A DNA stretch of 64,000 nucleotides, from NCBI GenBank assembly GCA_943372515.1, contig CALRYY010000010.1, positions 1 to 64,000 on the forward strand, read 5' to 3'. Made by a program: the position numbers and the translations under genes. This document shows, one piece after another, positions 60,641-64,000 of this stretch (within the stretch, counting starts at the first letter, position 1; every line of letters begins with the position of its first letter). Under the pieces are notes generated by a model. That model was not told the origin of the DNA, made no database searches, and saw only the letters and a program-made list of their open reading frames with translations. The DNA is from RAM1 sp943372515. GTDB lineage: Bacteria > Pseudomonadota > Gammaproteobacteria > Burkholderiales > Burkholderiaceae_C.

Positions 60641-61089
60641 GGGGTCGCCGCGCGTGAAGACGGCGGCGCATCAACTATGGCGCGCGAATATACAGCACGG
60701 CGAAGGTCGTCCCATCGCGCAGGGGCACTGGAGCGGTCCAGCCACAGCCAGCCGCCTGCGCCGCGGGTCGCGTGCCAGCGCAACAGCAAGCTGCCCTGCA
60801 AATCCAGCACCACCACGGGCTTGCCGTCACCCGCCTGGCCCCGCAGGCGCAGCTGCCAGCCGTCGGCATTCCATTGAACTTCGCCCGTACCGGTTCGCCA
60901 CCAGGCAAGCGCAGCCAGCACCGCTGCCACCGTACACAGGCTTGCCGCCGCAGCCACCCGCCAGACATCGGGCGAAGTCAATGCCCAGGCAATGGTCGCC
61001 GCCACGCCCAGCAGCCAAAGCACCAGGGCGAGCGAGCCCTGGATGGACGAACGCCCCACCGGGTATGTCACCGCTGGGGCGTTGTGCAT
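60637..61089 (-). CDS. YgfX-like (CptA family) small membrane protein
   Basis: A 150-residue protein with two membrane helices (LALVLWLLGVAATIAWAL and AAAASLCTVAAVLAALAWW) and a soluble C-terminal part ending WLWLDRSSAPARWDDLRRAVYSR. The layout and the W-LRR end match E. coli YgfX, whose partner gene there is ygfY/sdhE. The function of the family is debated (cell-shape effect, membrane toxin). It overlaps rpoE by 4 nt and sits 22 bp after fabF. Similarity is judged by eye, so moderate confidence. Confidence 0.6.
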   Translation of the reverse strand: MHNAPAVTYPVGRSSIQGSLALVLWLLGVAATIAWALTSPDVWRVAAAASLCTVAAVLAALAWWRTGTGEVQWNADGWQLRLRGQAGDGKPVVVLDLQGSLLLRWHATRGAGGWLWLDRSSAPARWDDLRRAVYSRAIVDAPPSSRAATP

Positions 61090-61111
61090 GGGAAAAGGTC
61101 CTGGTGGATGG

Positions 61112-62356
61112 TCAGGGTACGCGCTTGAACACCAGGGTGCCGTTGGTGCCGCCGAATCCGAAGTTGTTCTTCACGGCCACATCAATCTTCAGGTCACGCG
61201 CCTCGTTGGCGCAGTAGTCCAGGTCGCACTCGGGGTCCTGGCTGAAGATGTTGATGGTCGGCGGGCTCTTCTGGTGGTGCACGGCCAGCACGGTGAATAC
61301 TGATTCAATGCCACCAGCGCCACCCAGCAGGTGGCCCGTCATCGACTTGGTGGAATTGACCACAAGCTTTTTGGCGTGGTCGCCCAGCGCTGCCTTGATG
61401 GCATTGGTTTCATTCAAGTCACCCAGCGGCGTGGACGTGCCGTGCGCGTTGAGGTAGTTCACCTCATCGGCATTCACGCCCGCATCCTTCAACGCCATGA
61501 CCATGGAGCGGCGCGGGCCGTCCACATCAGGTGCCGTCATGTGATAGGCATCGGCGCTCATGCCAAAGCCTGCGAGCTCGGCGTAGATTTTTGCGCCGCG
61601 TGCCTTGGCGTGTTCGTACTCTTCAAGCACGAGCACACCGCCGCCCTCCCCCAGCACGAAGCCGTCGCGGTCCTTGTCCCAGGGACGGGATGCCGTTTTG
61701 GGGTCGTCATTGCGGGTGGACAGCGCACGTGCGGCGGCAAAGCCACCAATGCCCAGCGGGGACACCGTGGACTCGGCGCCGCCGGCAACCATCACGTCGG
61801 CATCGCCATAGGCAATCATGCGCGCCGACAGACCGATCGCATGCAGGCCCGTGGTGCACGCCGTGACCACGGCGATGTTGGGGCCCTTGAAACCGAATTT
61901 GATGGAGACATGGCCCGAGATCATATTGATGATCGAAGCGGGCACAAAAAACGGCGAAATGCGCCGCGGTCCGCGATTGGTCAGCTCCGCGTGCGTTTGC
62001 TCGATCATGGGCAGGCCACCAATGCCTGCGCCGATATTGCAACCGATGCGGGTGGCCAGTTCGTCACCCAGGGCATCGCCCGTGGGCAGCCCGCTGTCGG
62101 CAACGGCCTGGATGGCGGCGGCCATTCCCAGGTGAATGAAACGATCCATGTGCCGGGCTTCTTTTTCAGGGATGTAGTCCCCGATGTTCAGCCCCTTGAC
62201 CTCGCCTGCGAACTTGCAGGCGAACGCGCTCGCATCGAACTGCGTGATGAAGTCAATGCCGGGTGTACCGGCAAGCAGATTGGCCCAGGACTGCGCCACC
62301 GTGTTACCCACGGGGCTGACACAACCCAGACCGGTCACAACGACGCGGCGAGACAT
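61112..62356 (-). CDS. fabF: Beta-ketoacyl-ACP synthase II
   Basis: A 414-residue elongating condensing enzyme of fatty acid synthesis. Cys167 in TACTTGLHA is the acyl acceptor; NAHGTSTPLGD and KSMTGHLLGGAG carry the two His residues. MSRRVVVTGLGCVSPVG is the standard start. It follows acpP by 29 bp in the usual fabD-fabG-acpP-fabF order, which here continues into the rpoE operon. Confidence 0.98.
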   Translation of the reverse strand: MSRRVVVTGLGCVSPVGNTVAQSWANLLAGTPGIDFITQFDASAFACKFAGEVKGLNIGDYIPEKEARHMDRFIHLGMAAAIQAVADSGLPTGDALGDELATRIGCNIGAGIGGLPMIEQTHAELTNRGPRRISPFFVPASIINMISGHVSIKFGFKGPNIAVVTACTTGLHAIGLSARMIAYGDADVMVAGGAESTVSPLGIGGFAAARALSTRNDDPKTASRPWDKDRDGFVLGEGGGVLVLEEYEHAKARGAKIYAELAGFGMSADAYHMTAPDVDGPRRSMVMALKDAGVNADEVNYLNAHGTSTPLGDLNETNAIKAALGDHAKKLVVNSTKSMTGHLLGGAGGIESVFTVLAVHHQKSPPTINIFSQDPECDLDYCANEARDLKIDVAVKNNFGFGGTNGTLVFKRVP

Positions 62357-62385
62357 GCGCTAAAACCTCTCGATTGACCTTCGGC

Positions 62386-62625
62386 TCAGGCCTTCTGGTG
62401 CGTGTTGGCGTAGTCGATGGCGTTTTGCACCGTGGTGATCTTCTCGGCGTCTTCGTCCGGGATCTCGATGCCGAACTCGTCTTCCAGGGCCATCACCAGT
62501 TCGACCGTGTCCAGCGAATCGGCACCGAGGTCGGCCACGAAGGCTTTTTCATTGGTGACCTGGGACTCTTCAACGCCAAGTTGCTCGGCAATGATCTTTT
62601 TGACACGTGATTCGATATCGCTCAT
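62386..62625 (-). CDS. acpP: Acyl carrier protein
   Basis: A 79-residue housekeeping ACP. The phosphopantetheine Ser37 is in ADLGADSLDTVELVMALEDE. A strong GAGGG ribosome-binding site precedes the ATG. The 114-bp gap to fabG contains a possible -10 TAAAAT on the minus strand (plus 62658-62663), so acpP may have its own promoter. The longer frame upstream is not ACP-like. Confidence 0.98.
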   Translation of the reverse strand: MSDIESRVKKIIAEQLGVEESQVTNEKAFVADLGADSLDTVELVMALEDEFGIEIPDEDAEKITTVQNAIDYANTHQKA

Positions 62626-62739
62626 GGTTCCCTCGGAGGGTTGTGAATGAATCCGCGATTTTAGCTGTGCCGGGCTACAGTTCCCGCACAACCGCCGGAC
62701 GGATAAACCGGCTGGTTCTGATTCAGCACGCCCAGGCAC

Positions 62740-63489
62740 TTATGCCATGAACATGCCTCCATTGACGTGAATTTCCTGCCCGGTGATGTAACCCGCTTGC
62801 GGCGAAGCCAGGTAGGCCACGGCATGAGCGATGTCGGCGGGCTTGCCCAGGTGCCCCAGCGGGATCTGCCCCAGCAGCGCCTTTTGCTGCTCTTCGGGCA
62901 GGCTGGCGGTCATGTCGGTCTCGATGAAGCCCGGCGCAATGCAGTTGACCGTGATGTTGCGGCTGCCCAGCTCGCGCGCCAGTGCGCGCGTCATGCCGGC
63001 CACACCGGCCTTGGCCGCCGCGTAGTTGGCCTGGCCGGGATTGCCTGAAGCGCCCACCACGCTGGTGATGTTGATCATGCGGCCATAGCGCTGCTTCATC
63101 ATGGTGCGCATCACGGCACGGCTCATGCGGAACACCGCCTTGAGGTTGGTATCCAGCACGGCGTCCCAGTCATCGTCTTTCAGGCGCATGGCCAGCATGT
63201 CGCGCGTGATGCCGGCGTTGTTGACCAGCACCTGCAGCCCGCCGTGCTCTTTCACCAGCGCGTCCACCAGCGCCTCGGCACCGGCTGCATCGTTGACATC
63301 CAGCCTTGCGCCCCGGCAACCGGGGAATGCCGCAAGCGCCGCAGAAATATGCTGCGCACCCGCGTCCGTCGTGGCTGTGCCGATGACCTTCAGGCCACGC
63401 ACGGCAAGTTCGTGGGCAATGGCCGCACCGATGCCGCGCGACGCGCCGGTCACCAGTGCCACTTGACCTTGCATGGTGATATCAGTCAT
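62740..63489 (-). CDS. fabG: 3-oxoacyl-ACP reductase
   Basis: A 249-residue NADPH-dependent SDR reducing 3-oxoacyl-ACP. It has VTGASRGIGAAIA, NNAGITRD, the catalytic Ser in NITSVVGASGNPGQ and YAAAKAG. The N-terminus overlaps the fabD end by 8 nt. The size is normal. Confidence 0.98.
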   Translation of the reverse strand: MTDITMQGQVALVTGASRGIGAAIAHELAVRGLKVIGTATTDAGAQHISAALAAFPGCRGARLDVNDAAGAEALVDALVKEHGGLQVLVNNAGITRDMLAMRLKDDDWDAVLDTNLKAVFRMSRAVMRTMMKQRYGRMINITSVVGASGNPGQANYAAAKAGVAGMTRALARELGSRNITVNCIAPGFIETDMTASLPEEQQKALLGQIPLGHLGKPADIAHAVAYLASPQAGYITGQEIHVNGGMFMA

Positions 63490-64000
63490 TCAAAAGACCT
63501 TTCGCCTCGGCCAGCGTCGCCAGGTCATAGACCGCCATGCCGGTCAGGCCTGCATCAATGCGCTTGACCATGCCGGCCAACACCTTGCCGGGGCCGCATT
63601 CGACCACGTTGGTGATCCCGCGCGCCTGCAAGGCCTGAACGCACTCGACCCAGCGCACCGGACCAAACGCCTGGCGATACAACGCATCGCGGATGCGATC
63701 GGCGTCCACCTCCAGTGCGACATCAATGTTGTTGATGACGGGAATGCGCGGCTCGCCAAGCTCAATGGATTCCAGCCGTTCACGCAGCCGCTCGGCGGCG
63801 GGTTTCATGAGGCTGGAGTGGAACGGCGCGGATACCGGCAGGGGCAGCGCCCGTTTGGCGCCTGCGGCCTTGAGGGCTTCACAGGCCTTCTCGACACCGG
63901 CCTTGCTGCCGGCGATCACGGTCTGCAGCGGGTCGTTGAAGTTCACGGCCTCGGCCACTTCGCCCGAGGCGTGCATCGTCGCCTCGCACACCGCCCGCAC
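63482..64000 (-). CDS. fabD: Malonyl-CoA:ACP transacylase, partial
   Basis: The C-terminal 172 residues; the beginning lies beyond the right edge. It shows AVNFNDPLQTVIAG, the catalytic His in PVSAPFHSSLM, and VVECGPGKVLAGMVKRI, all typical of FabD, which moves malonyl from CoA to ACP. The GxSxG nucleophile region is outside the window. It overlaps fabG by 8 nt. Confidence 0.96.
   Translation of the reverse strand: MRAVCEATMHASGEVAEAVNFNDPLQTVIAGSKAGVEKACEALKAAGAKRALPLPVSAPFHSSLMKPAAERLRERLESIELGEPRIPVINNIDVALEVDADRIRDALYRQAFGPVRWVECVQALQARGITNVVECGPGKVLAGMVKRIDAGLTGMAVYDLATLAEAKGLLND

Overview
The window reads as a chromosomal segment of a betaproteobacterium of the order Burkholderiales, most likely family Comamonadaceae. 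Four things point there: the high GC content, the 328-residue malate dehydrogenase beside a divergent GntR regulator and an sdhCDAB-sdhE-gltA run, the leuCDB-asd-fimV-truA-trpFBA-accD order, and the lepA-lepB-rnc-era-recO-pdxJ-acpS block. This assignment rests on gene order and protein character, not on a database search. I found no rRNA, tRNA, CRISPR array, insertion sequence or phage gene.

Left part (1-21.8 kb), central metabolism. A CitE-like lyase (cut by the left edge) and mdh face left. A GntR/HutC regulator faces right; its promoter spacer carries a perfect 12-bp palindrome. Then follow sdhCDAB, sdhE and gltA with a clean terminator, a LysR regulator, leuCDB, asd, the polar hub protein FimV, truA, trpF, trpB, trpA and accD. 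A convergent YggT protein and a LON-domain protein close the segment.

Middle part (21.8-46.8 kb), a surface-glycan island and the most interesting region. A membrane-anchored UDP-sugar 4,6-dehydratase faces left. Opposite it starts an 18-gene, tightly coupled rightward run. It holds a full pseudaminic acid pathway (pseB, C, F, G, H, I). In the middle sits an acyl module: two acyl carrier proteins, an SDR reductase, a metallo-beta-lactamase-fold hydrolase, a KAS III enzyme, a MaoC-SDR fusion, an FkbH-type HAD protein and an AMP-dependent ligase. An amidotransferase module (PseA/WbpG-like, HisH-like, HisF-like) follows, then a second WbpG-like protein that lacks the ATP-pyrophosphatase loop. 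A leftward six-gene run converges on it: a MurJ-like flippase without the lipid II arginine/glutamate pocket, an HpcH/HpaI aldolase, a PglC-type initiating transferase, AsnB, a pseudaminic-acid-associated methylase and a glycosyltransferase-like protein. Together they could build, acylate, amidinate, methylate, assemble and flip a nonulosonate-containing glycan. The acyl group and its acceptor are inference.

Right part (46.9-64 kb), housekeeping and envelope stress. lysS reads right. All other genes read left: nagZ, acpS, pdxJ, recO, era, rnc, a DUF4845 protein, lepB, lepA, then the sigma-E group degP/mucD, rseB, rseA, rpoE, a YgfX-like protein, and fabF, acpP, fabG, fabD (cut by the right edge). 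Between lepA and degP lies the only long gene-free stretch (517 bp). It holds two intrinsic terminators, a candidate small RNA or leader, and an array of DnaA-box-like 9-mers set 11 bp apart.

A roughly 100-bp structured repeat occurs twice, between sdhD and sdhA and after lysS.
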